Below, one piece after another: positions 28,914-37,404 of a stretch of DNA of 64,000 nt. The notes below the pieces were generated by a model. It made no database searches, was not told the DNA's origin, and saw only the letters and a program-made list of their open reading frames with translations. The position numbers and the translations under genes are program-made. Numbering within the stretch: the first letter of the stretch is position 1; every line of letters starts with the position of its first letter. The DNA lies in the NCBI RefSeq assembly GCF_015670745.1, contig NZ_JADPCH010000002.1, positions 124,001-188,000 of the forward strand. The letters are read 5' to 3'. This DNA is from Collinsella aerofaciens (GTDB lineage Bacteria > Actinomycetota > Coriobacteriia > Coriobacteriales > Coriobacteriaceae).

Positions 28914-30932
28914 CTAGACCATGACCACGGCGAGCACGAGGAAGACCACGAGCGCCGCGACGATGTAGCAGATGTATACGGAGTAGTTGCCGCCCTCGAT
29001 CTTGGAGGCGAGGCCGGCCAGCTTATCGGCACCCTCGCTCGGTGCATCGACCAGGAAGCGGTCGGGCAGGGGCTCAACGCCCTGGGCGACACCGGTGAGC
29101 TTCTGGAACACGTGCGCGATGGACCAGCAGATCTTGGTGCATACCTCGCGCAGGGTGTAGAGCGGGCCCATGAAGAACTCTACGTCTGACGCGAAGCTCG
29201 TGGCGACGACGGGCATGTGCTCGTTGGGCTCGTAGCCGCACGCCCAAGGGTCGGTCTTCTTAGCGGGGGCCTTGGTGCCGAGGCAGGATCTCAACACGAA
29301 CGCGAGGCCGGTGAGGACCACGAGCGCGATGGCGATCGCGGGGGTGGAGGTGGCGGCACCGGAAATCTCGTTCACCAGAGACACGCCCGAGGTGGCTGTG
29401 ATGGCAGAGCCGGCAAGCACGCTCTGGGCGACGTCGCCCAGAACCGGGGCGATGACGGGAGAGCCGATTCCCAGCACCACGCAGATGGCCGCGAGGAGCA
29501 TCTGCGAGAACAACATCGGAGCCGGGGACTCCTTGGCGTTCGCGGCCTCCTGGGAACGAGGGCTGCTCGCGAACGAGACGCCGTAGGCCTTCACGAAGCA
29601 CGTGACGGCCAGGGCACCGGTGATGGCGAGGGCGGCCGCGGAGGCGACGGCGAACACCATGACGACCGGGTCGGAGAGCGTCGAGATGTTGAACAGGGAC
29701 TGGTAGGTGAACCACTCGGAAACGAAGCCGTTGAGCGGCGGGATAGCCGAGATGGCAAGGGCACCGATGAGGAAGCAGACGGCCGTGACCGGCATACGGC
29801 GGAACAGGCCGCCCATCTTCTCCATGTTGCGCGTACCCGTGGCATAGAGCAGGGAGCCCGCGCCGAGGAACAGCTCGCCCTTGAACATGGCGTGGTTGAG
29901 CGTGTGGTAGAGGGCGGCCATGAGCGCGATCGTCGCGATGACGTCGTTGCCCAGGGCGTGCGCCGTCATGGACGCGCCGACACCGAGCAAGATGATGCCG
30001 ATGTTCTCGACGGAGTGGTAGGCCAGCAGGCGCTTAATGTCGTGCTCGTGGAGGGCGTAGACGACGCCCAGGACCGACGAGATGGATCCGAAGACCAGGA
30101 CCATGAGGCCCCACCAGAGCTGGACGCCCGAACCCGCGAGCAGGTCGAGACCGACCTTGAGGATACCGAAGATACCGATCTTGATCATGCCGCCGGACAT
30201 GAGGGCGGACACGTTGGACGGCGCCTCGGGGTGCGCCTGGGGCAGCCAGGAGTGCAGCGGGATGATACCGGCCTTTGCGCCGAATCCGAAGAACGCGAGG
30301 ACGAAGCACGCGGAGGAGACGGCGGGTCCAAAGTCATGCGTACGGAAATCACTGAAGCTGAAGGAACCGCCCACGCCGTTGGTCATGAGCAGGAAGCTCG
30401 CCATGATAAGGACAAAGCCCACGTGCGCGATGACGAAGTAGAGCCAACCGCCCCTAATGGAGTTCTTGTTCTCCTCGATAACGACAAGGAAGTAGCTCGT
30501 AAGGGACATGAGCTCAAAGGCGACCAGGAACCAGAACACGTTGTCGGCGGTGATGACGAGCATCATCGAGGCGACGAAGGTGTTCATGAAGAAACCGGCG
30601 CGCCCGACCTTGCCCGGGTACTCATCGAAGTAGGACAGACCGTAGATGAAGCCCGCAAAGGCGAGGATTGAGATGAGGACCACAATCAGGCCCGCAAGGC
30701 CGTTGAGCAAGAGCTCGAGACGGGCGAACGGGAAAAAGAAGACCGTGTTGAGGGACGAAACGTCGCCAAGCACGGCCTCGAGGCCCGCGATGAACGACAG
30801 CACGGCCGCGACGGCGCCGATCAGGCAGCCGGCGGTCTTGGCGGCGTTATCGGCCTTGATCAGCAGAACCGAGGCGAGCGCACCGATGCACGAGACGGCA
30901 AGCGATGCGATAAACAGCGCCATGCTATCCAT
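28914..30932 (-). CDS. hyfB: Hydrogenase-4 membrane subunit HyfB (NuoL-like)
   Basis: 672-residue antiporter-like subunit of the HyfB/HycC family. Motifs: GFGAKAGIIPLHSWLPQAHP, MSGGMIKIGIFGILKV, and HDIKRLLAYHSVENIG. The hydrophilic C-terminal part contains DPWACGYEP, typical of HycC/HyfB, and the protein ends with a last membrane helix. The start overlaps the stop of the upstream iron-sulfur gene by 8 nt, so translation is coupled. Confidence 0.94.
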   Translation of the reverse strand: MDSMALFIASLAVSCIGALASVLLIKADNAAKTAGCLIGAVAAVLSFIAGLEAVLGDVSSLNTVFFFPFARLELLLNGLAGLIVVLISILAFAGFIYGLSYFDEYPGKVGRAGFFMNTFVASMMLVITADNVFWFLVAFELMSLTSYFLVVIEENKNSIRGGWLYFVIAHVGFVLIMASFLLMTNGVGGSFSFSDFRTHDFGPAVSSACFVLAFFGFGAKAGIIPLHSWLPQAHPEAPSNVSALMSGGMIKIGIFGILKVGLDLLAGSGVQLWWGLMVLVFGSISSVLGVVYALHEHDIKRLLAYHSVENIGIILLGVGASMTAHALGNDVIATIALMAALYHTLNHAMFKGELFLGAGSLLYATGTRNMEKMGGLFRRMPVTAVCFLIGALAISAIPPLNGFVSEWFTYQSLFNISTLSDPVVMVFAVASAAALAITGALAVTCFVKAYGVSFASSPRSQEAANAKESPAPMLFSQMLLAAICVVLGIGSPVIAPVLGDVAQSVLAGSAITATSGVSLVNEISGAATSTPAIAIALVVLTGLAFVLRSCLGTKAPAKKTDPWACGYEPNEHMPVVATSFASDVEFFMGPLYTLREVCTKICWSIAHVFQKLTGVAQGVEPLPDRFLVDAPSEGADKLAGLASKIEGGNYSVYICYIVAALVVFLVLAVVMV

Positions 30933-31542
30933 TGTTTACGCTCCCTTCTGCTTTCTCGGACAGGCCCTGGGCCACAGCGGTAACGTCGACGACTGGACCG
31001 TTTTCGATCGAGCGCAAGCGCTTGGCCTCGTCGAGCTCGCGATCGGCCGCGCAGCCCATGACGGTCAGCGCCTTGGTGGGGCACGCCGCCACACAATGCG
31101 GGCCGTCCGGATCGAAGGCGCACAGGTCGCACTTGACAGCGCAGGTGTACTGGCCAGGAGCCCACGTAAGCAGGCTGCTCAGGGACTTAGGATACGAAGG
31201 CGTCGGGTCGCACATGCCTGCGACACCGGCGATAGACGTGCCATCGGGATGGATGGCTCCGAAGGGGCACGCGATGGCGCACAGCCTGCACCCGATGCAC
31301 TCCTGCTCCTTGACGTGGATGCGGTCGCCATCGTGCTCGATGGCATTCACCGGGCAGACCTCGGCGCAGGGGGCACCCTCGCAATGGTGGCAGGCAAGGG
31401 CGGCCGAAATACCGCCGGTCTTCACGAGCGCCAGGCGCGGCGTATCCTGAAGACCCTGCATCCGGTGGGCGTCGGCACAGGCGGACTGGCATGTTCCGCA
31501 GCCGATGCACCTCTCCGGGTTGATGTCGATGAAGCGGTTCAT
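30925..31542 (-). CDS. hycB: Electron-transfer iron-sulfur protein, HycB/HyfA family
   Basis: Ferredoxin-type subunit with four [4Fe-4S] motifs: CIGCGTCQSAC, CHHCEGAPCAEVCP, CIGCRLCAIACP and CDLCAFDPDGPHCVAACP. It would carry electrons from FdhF to the hydrogenase module. 205 residues starting at ATG 31542 (MNRFIDINPERCIG) with AAGGAAG upstream; a GTG two codons earlier is less likely. It lies between fdhF and hyfB. A paralogue is encoded on the other side of fdhF (33918-34436). Confidence 0.92.
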   Translation of the reverse strand: MNRFIDINPERCIGCGTCQSACADAHRMQGLQDTPRLALVKTGGISAALACHHCEGAPCAEVCPVNAIEHDGDRIHVKEQECIGCRLCAIACPFGAIHPDGTSIAGVAGMCDPTPSYPKSLSSLLTWAPGQYTCAVKCDLCAFDPDGPHCVAACPTKALTVMGCAADRELDEAKRLRSIENGPVVDVTAVAQGLSEKAEGSVNNG

Positions 31543-31620
31543 CCCCACTTCCTTTCAAAATAACGGGCCGGGCTCCCGAACGTACGGGACGCCCGGCCCA
31601 AAAAGCCAACGAGAACGGAA

Positions 31621-33843
31621 CTACACGATTTGATTCACGTGCGTCTCGTCGTCGAACTTGGCGGCGCCGGGCTCAACGTCCTGGGGAGCGGCGGCGTCCA
31701 CCAGAGCCTGCTTGAGCTCGGTGTACTGACGCTCGACCTCGCCCTCGGCCCAGACCTGGTCGGCGATAGCGTCGACCTGGCAGGCGGAGAACTTGTCCTC
31801 GGGCGTATGCGAGACCGGGTCAACCTTGTGAATGGTCAGCTCGTTGCACTTGCCGATCCACCACTGGTAGGTCATATAGACCGTGCCCTTATTGATGCGG
31901 TCGCTCACGTCGGCGCGGCTGTATACCTGGCCGCGGCGGCTGTGAATCGAGACGATGTCGCCGTTCTTGATGCCGCGCGCCTCGGCGTCCGCGGGATTCA
32001 TGCGGACAAAGCCGGGCTCGTCGGCAAGCAGCGCCAACGTCTTGCAGTTGCCGGTCATCGAACGGCAGCTGTAGTGGCCGACCTCGCGGACGGTGCACAG
32101 GATGAGCGGGTACTCATCGTCGGGAAGCTCGGAGGGCGCCTCCCAGTCGTGCGCCATCAGGTTGGCGCGGCCGTCCTTGGTGGTGAACTTGCCACCAGCG
32201 AACATGTCGGGCGTACCGTGGTCGTTCACATCGGTGCTCTTGACCGGCCACTGGGCGTAGCCGCCCTCGGGAGCCATCTTCTCGTAGGTCGCGCCCACAA
32301 AGTTGGGGCACAGGCTAATGCACTCGTTCCAGATCTGCTCGGTGTTGTCGTAGTGCATGGGGTAACCCATGCGCGTAGACAGGTCCGCGAAGATCTCCCA
32401 GTCGTGACGGCACTCGCCCTTGGGCGGAACGGCCGCGTCAAAGTGCTGGAAGCTACGGTCGGATGCGGTAAAGACACCCTCGTGCTCGCCCCAAGAGGTA
32501 GCGGGCAGGATGACGTCGGCGAGCATGGTCGTCTGCGTCATAAAGATGTCCTGGCAAATGAACAGATCCAGCTCGGAGAGCGTCTTGCGCATACCGGCCG
32601 AATCGGGCTCGGTCTGCACCGGGTCCTCGCCGTAGTTGTAGAAGCAGTGCACCTTGCCCTCGTCGACCAGGTGACCCAGGTCGGTGAGCTTGTAGCCCTC
32701 CTCGAGCGGGAGCTTTTCCTCGGGCACGCCCCAAGCCTTGGCAAACTTGGCGCGCACTGCCGGGTCGGTGACCTTCTGGTAGCCAGGGTACAGGTTGGGC
32801 AGCATGCCCATATCGCAGGAGCCCTGGACGTTGTTCTGACCGCGCACGGGCGCGAGGCCGGAATTGGGTTTGCCGATCTGGCCGGCAACGCAGGCGATGG
32901 AGGCGATGGTGTGCACCGTCTTCAGGTTCTGCTTCTGCTGGCATACGCCCATACCCCAGCCAATGATGGCAGAGGGCTTCGCCGTGGCGTACATCTCGGC
33001 AGCTTGATGGATCAACGCGGGCTCGACACCCGTGATGTCCTGTACGGATTCGGGAGTGTAGTTTTTGATGGTCTCCCACCATTCGTCAAAGCCGTTCGTG
33101 TGCTCGGCGACGAATTCCTTGTCGTAGAGGCCATCGTTGACCAAGCAGTTGGCAAAGGCGTTGAGGAACGCAACGTTGCAACCGTTCTTGATCGGAAGGT
33201 AGAGATCGGCGATACGCGCGGTTTCGATATGGCGCGGGTCGGCGACGATGATCTTGCAACCCTTTTCTTTGGCTCGCACGATACGCCTTGCGACGATGGG
33301 GTGCGAATCGGCAGGGTTATAGCCGAAGAGGAAAATGCAGCCCGCATCCTCCATACCGGGGATGGAGCATGACATGCAACCTGAACCAACCGTGTCCATC
33401 AGACCGAGGACAGTAGGGCCGTGTCAAGTACGGGCGCAGTTGTCCACGCTGTGGGTGCCGATGCACGCACGCGTAAACTTCTGCATGACGTAGTTCGCCT
33501 CATTGCCGCCGCCTCGCGAAGAGCCGGTGGTCATGACAGCGTTAGGACCATATACGTCAATTATGGCCTGCATCTTAGATGCGGTGAAATCCAGTGCCTC
33601 GTCCCAGCTTACGCGCTCAAGATCCGCGCCCTTAGTGCGGCGGATCATCGGGTGCAGTACGCGAGGAGTCAAGATCTTGGTGTCGTTGATGAAGTCGTAG
33701 CCGCTCATGCCCTTAAGGCACAGCTCGCTCTGGTTGGTGATGCCGTTGAGCGGTTCGGTACCCACGACCTGGCCGTTTTGGACCAAGAGGTTAAACTGGC
33801 AACCGGCGCCGCAATACGGGCAGATCACTTTATGCTTCTCCAT
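31621..33843 (-). CDS. fdhF: Formate dehydrogenase H, selenocysteine-containing
   Basis: Oxidises formate to CO2 at a Mo-bis-MGD centre. The frame is interrupted by UGA at 33424-33426, and the sequence around it reads NCART-U-HGPTVLGL, matching the Sec site of FdhF. With ATG 33843 (MEKHKVICPYCGAGC) the UGA is codon 140, the Sec position of the E. coli enzyme. The N-terminal [4Fe-4S] ligands are CPYCGAGC and SELC. The mature length is 740 residues. A SECIS-like hairpin follows the UGA, and selA, selB, tRNA-Sec and selD are all in the window. Not a pseudogene. Cytoplasmic, no Tat signal. Feeds the Hyf/Hyc hydrogenase. Confidence 0.97.
33393..33412 (-). promoter_or_regulatory. SECIS hairpin of fdhF
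   Basis: Eleven nt after the UGA, TGTCC pairs with GGACA around the loop TCGGTCTGAT. E. coli fdhF has its minimal stem-loop at the same distance with the same apical GGUCUG. SelB recruits Sec-tRNA here. Confidence 0.88.
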
Positions 33844-33917
33844 GACACCCTCCTTCCTTTTTCTGCTACCGAATACTCGGTACTTATTTGACAATCATTG
33901 GGCCTGTCGCCCGACGC

Positions 33918-34436
33918 TTACGCCTCGTTTTCGATGGTGGCGCGGGCACGCTCGGCAGTCAGTTCTGCCAGACGCTCCTCGTCTACCAGGGTGAGGCCCT
34001 TGGTCGGGCACGCCTCGGCACACGCCGGACCGCCGGGACGGTCCACGCACAGGTCGCACTTGAGCACGAAGCTCTTAGTCTGCGAGCCCACGCGAACGTC
34101 ACCCATCAAGACGGGGACCTGCGTGGTCGCCACGCTCACGGCGCCAAAAGGGCATGCCATGACGCAGCTCTTGCAGCCGATGCAGTTGTCCTCGTTGACG
34201 CCGATGCGATGGTTCTTTGGATCAAAGAACAAGGCGCCCGTGGGGCAGGCCTTGGCGCACGGAGCGTCCTCGCAGTGGTGACATGCCACCGGTGCGGAAA
34301 TCTCGTAGGTGCGCGTTACGCGCAAGCGAGGTGCGGCGATGTTGCCGGGAATATCGTGTGCCTCGATGCACGCCGCCATACAGGTTTGGCACCCAATGCA
34401 ACGTGAGGAATCGGCTACGACTCGTTTATTGCCCAT
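33918..34436 (-). CDS. Iron-sulfur electron-transfer protein, HycB-like, first gene of the operon
   Basis: 172-residue protein with four [4Fe-4S] motifs: CIGCQTCMAAC, CHHCEDAPCAKACP, CIGCKSCVMACP and CDLCVDRPGGPACAEACP. It is a close relative of the HycB/HyfA protein at 30925-31542, with a different C-terminus. ATG 34436 (MGNKRVVADSSRC) has AGGAGG about 9 nt upstream. It probably partners FdhF. Why the operon needs two such proteins is not clear: one could serve a different acceptor. Confidence 0.9.
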   Translation of the reverse strand: MGNKRVVADSSRCIGCQTCMAACIEAHDIPGNIAAPRLRVTRTYEISAPVACHHCEDAPCAKACPTGALFFDPKNHRIGVNEDNCIGCKSCVMACPFGAVSVATTQVPVLMGDVRVGSQTKSFVLKCDLCVDRPGGPACAEACPTKGLTLVDEERLAELTAERARATIENEA

Positions 34437-34488
34437 GTTGTTCACTCCCTCCTGAATCCCATGCCGGAGAGACCCTGCCGACGTTGCC

Positions 34489-34508
34489 CCGGACCGCCCG
34501 TGGTCCGG
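34489..34508 (-). promoter_or_regulatory. Leader hairpin before the formate hydrogenlyase operon
   Basis: CCGGACC-GCCCGT-GGTCCGG is a perfect 7-bp stem 53 nt upstream of the first gene. It has no T-run, so it is not a simple terminator. Confidence 0.45.
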
Positions 34509-34577
34509 CATCGGCGTATCGAGTGCATGCGGCGAAACAGGCACTTCGATAGAATTCCTCCAACGATATACAGGTTA

Positions 34578-34862
34578 AATATACGCAGTTGCAGGTGGCG
34601 AACTTGAGCATACGCCCTGCAATACGGGTGTATTGCAGGGGTTTTAGCAGGTTGGAACTATTCTCGGATAGCTATAAAGGTGAGTGTATTACATGCGTAC
34701 ATCCAGGGGAGATTTCACGCTCGTTTATAAAGGATGTAATACGTTTGATATATATTTCGTGCTCATTAACTTGAGTGCAATAAAGCAGTGGTTATAAGAT
34801 TGGCTATTATTAGCCAATGTTGTATTTGACCATTCATATTGCACGCTCATTAAGGGAGGCCA
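34578..34862. promoter_or_regulatory. Divergent regulatory region with repeated TGCAATA/TATTGCA half-sites
   Basis: This gene-free stretch separates the minus-strand hydrogenlyase operon from the plus-strand toxin-antitoxin genes. An 11-bp inverted repeat, CCCTGCAATAC-GGGT-GTATTGCAGGG, is at 34615-34640. Further half-sites are GAGTGCAATA (34772-34781), TATTGCACGC (34837-34846) and the variants TGTATTACAT (34684-34693) and ATGTAATACG (34734-34743). A perfect palindrome TTGGCTA-TTAT-TAGCCAA is at 34800-34817. A possible minus-strand -10 (TATATT) is at 34578-34583 without a clear -35. I found no clear -24/-12 sigma-54 promoter. The pattern looks like multiple sites for one regulator. Confidence 0.55.
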
Positions 34863-34865
34863 GTG

Positions 34866-35190
34866 ATGTCATCGACTCAAAAAAAGAGCCATCCTGCAGG
34901 TGCGCATTCGCGAAGAGGACAAACAGCATGCCGAGCGCCTCTACGACGCCATGGGCACATCGCTTGCCGAGGCCGTTCGCCTTTTTGTCGCGCAGAGCAT
35001 TTTGATGCGCAAGCTTCCCTTTCAACCGGTCGCCGTGCGCTCAAAGGACGGCACCGCCGCCTATGGATCGCTCAAAGCATATGGTGACCCCAATCGCCGC
35101 TCCGAAGAGCGCAATGCCTGGATTGAGTACCTTGCCACAGAAAGCGACGATTCGATTTTGGGTCCCGAGGAAGTAGATATCCATGAGTAG
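34866..35190 (+). CDS. RelB/DinJ-like antitoxin, frameshifted at an A7 tract
   Basis: The body, read from GTG 34900 (VRIREEDKQHAERLYDAMG), is a ribbon-helix-helix DinJ-type antitoxin with SLAEAVRLFVAQSILMRKL. The strong ribosome-binding site GGGAGG, however, lies 6 nt before ATG 34866, whose frame reads MSSTQKKSHPAG and does not enter the antitoxin frame. Between them is a run of seven A (34879-34885). With six A the two parts would join as MSSTQKRAILQVRIREED, a natural DinJ-like N-terminus. So it is a one-base frameshift, a slippage-dependent gene, or an assembly error. Its stop overlaps the PIN gene start by 8 nt. Confidence 0.75.
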
Positions 35191-35680
35191 CACCATCATC
35201 GACGAGACCGTCATCCTGCGCTACCTGCTTGACGACGACGAGGTTCTGCCACCGCGCGCCGCCAAGGTCATCGCCACGCGCACCGCTCGCGTCTACCCCG
35301 AAATCATCACGCGCGTCGTGGTCACACTGCGCGACGTCTATAAGGTTCCCCGCGTTGAGATTACTGCGGCCATGAAGAGGTTGCTCGATGACGTCATGGT
35401 CGACGAGCCCACCGTTGTCGCCCTTGCCGTCAAACTCTTTGGCAAGACCCATATGGACTTTACCGACTGCCTCCTCGCAGCCCGAACCGCCATCTACAAC
35501 GATGATGTCGTGAGCTTTGGCAAGCCCATCATCCAAGGCATGATCGATTACCGCCGCAAGCGCCAAACCGTGGCCGACGTTCGCGACCGCGCCGCCGAAG
35601 CCCGCGGCCGTGCCGCCGAAGCCCGCAGCCACGGCACCGATGCCACCATCGACAAGCTCCGCCACCACGGTCGCCACTAA
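35183..35680 (+). CDS. PIN-domain toxin (VapC-like)
   Basis: 165-residue protein with a PIN ribonuclease fold: MSSTIIDETVILRYLLDDDE supplies Asp7, and the second half has HMDFTDCLLAARTAIY with Asp92 and Asp95. Glu40 (ARVYPEIITRVV) fits the usual acidic site. The position after motif 1 is Glu where most VapC have Asn. The C-terminal 30 residues are a low-complexity Arg/Ala/Glu tail with RAAEAR twice. It overlaps the antitoxin by 8 nt, the usual translational coupling for type II modules. With the antitoxin frameshifted, its expression balance is doubtful. Confidence 0.8.
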   Translation: MSSTIIDETVILRYLLDDDEVLPPRAAKVIATRTARVYPEIITRVVVTLRDVYKVPRVEITAAMKRLLDDVMVDEPTVVALAVKLFGKTHMDFTDCLLAARTAIYNDDVVSFGKPIIQGMIDYRRKRQTVADVRDRAAEARGRAAEARSHGTDATIDKLRHHGRH

Positions 35681-35724
35681 CCGACAGGCAACGGCATCGC
35701 CCGTCCCTCAACCCCATCCCCTCT

Positions 35725-35795
35725 TAAGTTGCGGTGAAATACGGACTGTTTCATGCCTTTAAAGGCCTCAACAGTCCGTATTTCACCGCAACTTA
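35725..35795. repeat. Palindromic repeat, copy 3 (AAGTTGCGGTGAAATA family)
   Basis: 26-nt perfect arms, 35725-35750 and 35770-35795, starting TAAGTTGCGGTGAAATACGG, with a 19-nt loop. It is between the convergent PIN toxin and nuclease-like genes. Its arms share 21 identical positions with copy 4 on the other side of the nuclease-like gene. Confidence 0.92.
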
Positions 35796-35821
35796 TTGAA
35801 GGTTGGCTGCGAACGATTTCG

Positions 35822-36835
35822 CTATCGGGAGTCGGCGTAGGGTTTTGTTGTCGGAATGCCGTAACCGCGCATCATGGCACCGAACGATTCTACGTCGTAG
35901 GTGTCCGAAAGTTTGAAATGAATGACGTTGTGGCCCATGGCACGAAGGTTCGCGTCGCGCATGAGGGCCGCTCGATAGGTTTTTGCCGCCGCTTGCTCTG
36001 GATCATCTTGAGCTTCGTCTTCAAACTTACCCAGCCCATGCAGCTCTGCCAGCGTCCATGATCCGTCTGGCATCTGCCAGCCATAATCTGCTAGATAATA
36101 ACCAGCGTTTCCCGGTCGCGTTATCTCAACTTGAAGCTCAGGCGCGGCAACCCCAGCGAGAATCATCGCTGCTCTCGCCTCGGACTCGCCGCCATTGTCT
36201 GACCTGCAGTCCATATGCTCAAAAACGTCAAAAGCACGCGCGATGCCATGCAGCCCTCGGCAATTTGCCTGCGCATATGCTCGCAGCTCTTCGCGTTCAA
36301 CATCGTACTCACGGGCCAAGCCATCGACATAGCCCAGCGCATAGCGAAAGGCGCTCGTTCGGGCGATATCAACAACCGTTCGATACGGATCCGTCAGCGT
36401 AAACAGACCGATCCGCCACACTTCGCCCGCCCGCCAGCGCTTGTATTCAACGAACTCATACGTATCACGCCTTGTAGACCGCGGCAGCAGCACTTGCACT
36501 TTATCCAATAGCGTATACGCAGAGCCGATGCCGTAGAGCAGCGCTGCCGTCGATCCGCAAAACACAGCATCCGGTTCAACGACCGCAATAGCGGATGCCA
36601 GCTGAAAGATGCGATCTTCAACCCCAAGATTATTCCAATAGACCGGATCCGCATACACATGGTTGTAAAGACGAAGCATGAGCTCTTCCTGCATAAGCTC
36701 GCGCGCACGGCGTTCATCCCAAGGATCAATTGTTATAAGCAGCTGTCCATCTTGATGAATTCCAAGGGCCGAGAATAGCATCCTTGCATATGACTGCGGA
36801 ATATGTTTGCCTTTATCGAGCATGGCCAACCCCAT
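35822..36835 (-). CDS. Orphan protein with AbiEi-like region and DUF559-type nuclease-like C-terminus
   Basis: About 337 residues. The middle part (VFCGSTAALLYGIGSAY, then LTDPYRTVVDIARTSAFRYAL) resembles the winged-helix/AbiEi-type proteins common in actinobacteria. The C-terminal part (ESEARAAMILAGVAAPELQVEI, ADYGWQMPDGSWTLAELHG) resembles the DUF559 PD-(D/E)XK endonuclease-like fold, with Asp in ADYGW and Glu in LAELHG as possible catalytic residues. No toxin partner such as AbiEii is seen. Palindromic repeats flank it on both sides. Codon choice looks less GC-rich than its neighbours, hinting at acquisition. The start is uncertain among GTG 36844, ATG 36835 and ATG 36823. Function is not known. 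Confidence 0.6.
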   Translation of the reverse strand: MGLAMLDKGKHIPQSYARMLFSALGIHQDGQLLITIDPWDERRARELMQEELMLRLYNHVYADPVYWNNLGVEDRIFQLASAIAVVEPDAVFCGSTAALLYGIGSAYTLLDKVQVLLPRSTRRDTYEFVEYKRWRAGEVWRIGLFTLTDPYRTVVDIARTSAFRYALGYVDGLAREYDVEREELRAYAQANCRGLHGIARAFDVFEHMDCRSDNGGESEARAAMILAGVAAPELQVEITRPGNAGYYLADYGWQMPDGSWTLAELHGLGKFEDEAQDDPEQAAAKTYRAALMRDANLRAMGHNVIHFKLSDTYDVESFGAMMRGYGIPTTKPYADSR

Positions 36836-37008
36836 AACCGTCACGGCGGAGAGAATACCATTACGCTATCGCATGCTTCCGTCCGTAGGCCTTGCCAAAA
36901 GCTGACCAAAAGCTTGACGTCGCAGGTCAGAGGTTCAAAAAATATTTACACTCTCGGTAGACGGTCGCTACGACCCTCCCAACGGCATCGGAATCCAACC
37001 TTACAAAT

Positions 37009-37075
37009 AGTTGCGGTGAAATACGGACTACATGGGCCATAAAAGCCGGAAAACAGTCCGTATTTCACCGCAACT
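37009..37075. repeat. Palindromic repeat, copy 4 (AAGTTGCGGTGAAATA family)
   Basis: 21-nt perfect arms, 37009-37029 and 37055-37075, AGTTGCGGTGAAATACGGAC at the left. The spacer from 36836 to 37107 otherwise holds only AT-rich sequence (AAAAAATATTTACACTC near 36938) and no gene I can support. Confidence 0.92.
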
Positions 37076-37107
37076 TAGGAGGGGATGTGGGGTCCCCGGC
37101 ATGTATA

Positions 37108-37141
37108 TGAAAACAGCTCTGGTCCCAAAAGGAGCCAGAGC
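37108..37141 (-). terminator. Terminator of the tRNA-Pro/tRNA-Gly transcript
   Basis: The stem GCTCTGG/CCAGAGC with a partly paired 12-nt loop is followed on the minus strand by TGTTTTC, 16 nt after the end of tRNA-Gly. Confidence 0.8.
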
Positions 37142-37156
37142 CGTTCGTCTATCTTA

Positions 37157-37230
37157 TGGAGCGGGCGACGGGAATCGAACCCGCGTCATCAGCTTGGAAG
37201 GCTGGGGTTCTACCATTGAACTACGCCCGC
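37157..37230 (-). tRNA. tRNA-Gly (UCC)
   Basis: The acceptor stem GCGGGCG/CGCCCGC encloses an anticodon loop CTTCCAA giving UCC, a T loop TTCGATT, and CCA encoded at 37157-37159. Confidence 0.96.
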
Positions 37231-37236
37231 AAGATA

Positions 37237-37313
37237 TGGTCGGGACGACAGGATTTGAACCTGCGACATCCTGCTCCCAAAGCAGGCGCGCTACCAAACT
37301 GCGCCACGTCCCG
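37237..37313 (-). tRNA. tRNA-Pro (UGG)
   Basis: The acceptor stem CGGGACG/CGTCCCG encloses an anticodon loop TTTGGGA giving UGG, a T loop TTCAAAT, and CCA encoded at 37237-37239. It is separated from tRNA-Gly by 6 nt. Confidence 0.96.
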
Positions 37314-37364
37314 AAGGTGTTGAGCAGCTAAGGTCTAAACCTTGCGTGTCCCAAAGCGAAGGAA

Positions 37365-37393
37365 ATTATAGGGGAGACTCCCCGCCTGTGCAA
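37365..37393 (-). promoter_or_regulatory. Promoter of the tRNA-Pro/tRNA-Gly pair
   Basis: Minus-strand TTGCAC, a 17-nt spacer, then TATAAT, about 52 nt upstream of tRNA-Pro. A close match to the housekeeping consensus. The spacer contains the short palindrome GGGGAGTCTCCCC. It lies just after the brnQ stop codon. Confidence 0.85.
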
Positions 37394-37404
37394 GCGCAGA
37401 AACC

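Noticed and set aside
33424-33426. In-frame stop in fdhF as a pseudogene mark
   Set aside because: It is UGA at the known Sec position with a SECIS-like hairpin, and the Sec machinery is encoded nearby.
34900-35190. Antitoxin starting simply at GTG 34900
   Set aside because: Possible, but no good ribosome-binding site precedes it, while a strong one precedes ATG 34866 in another frame.
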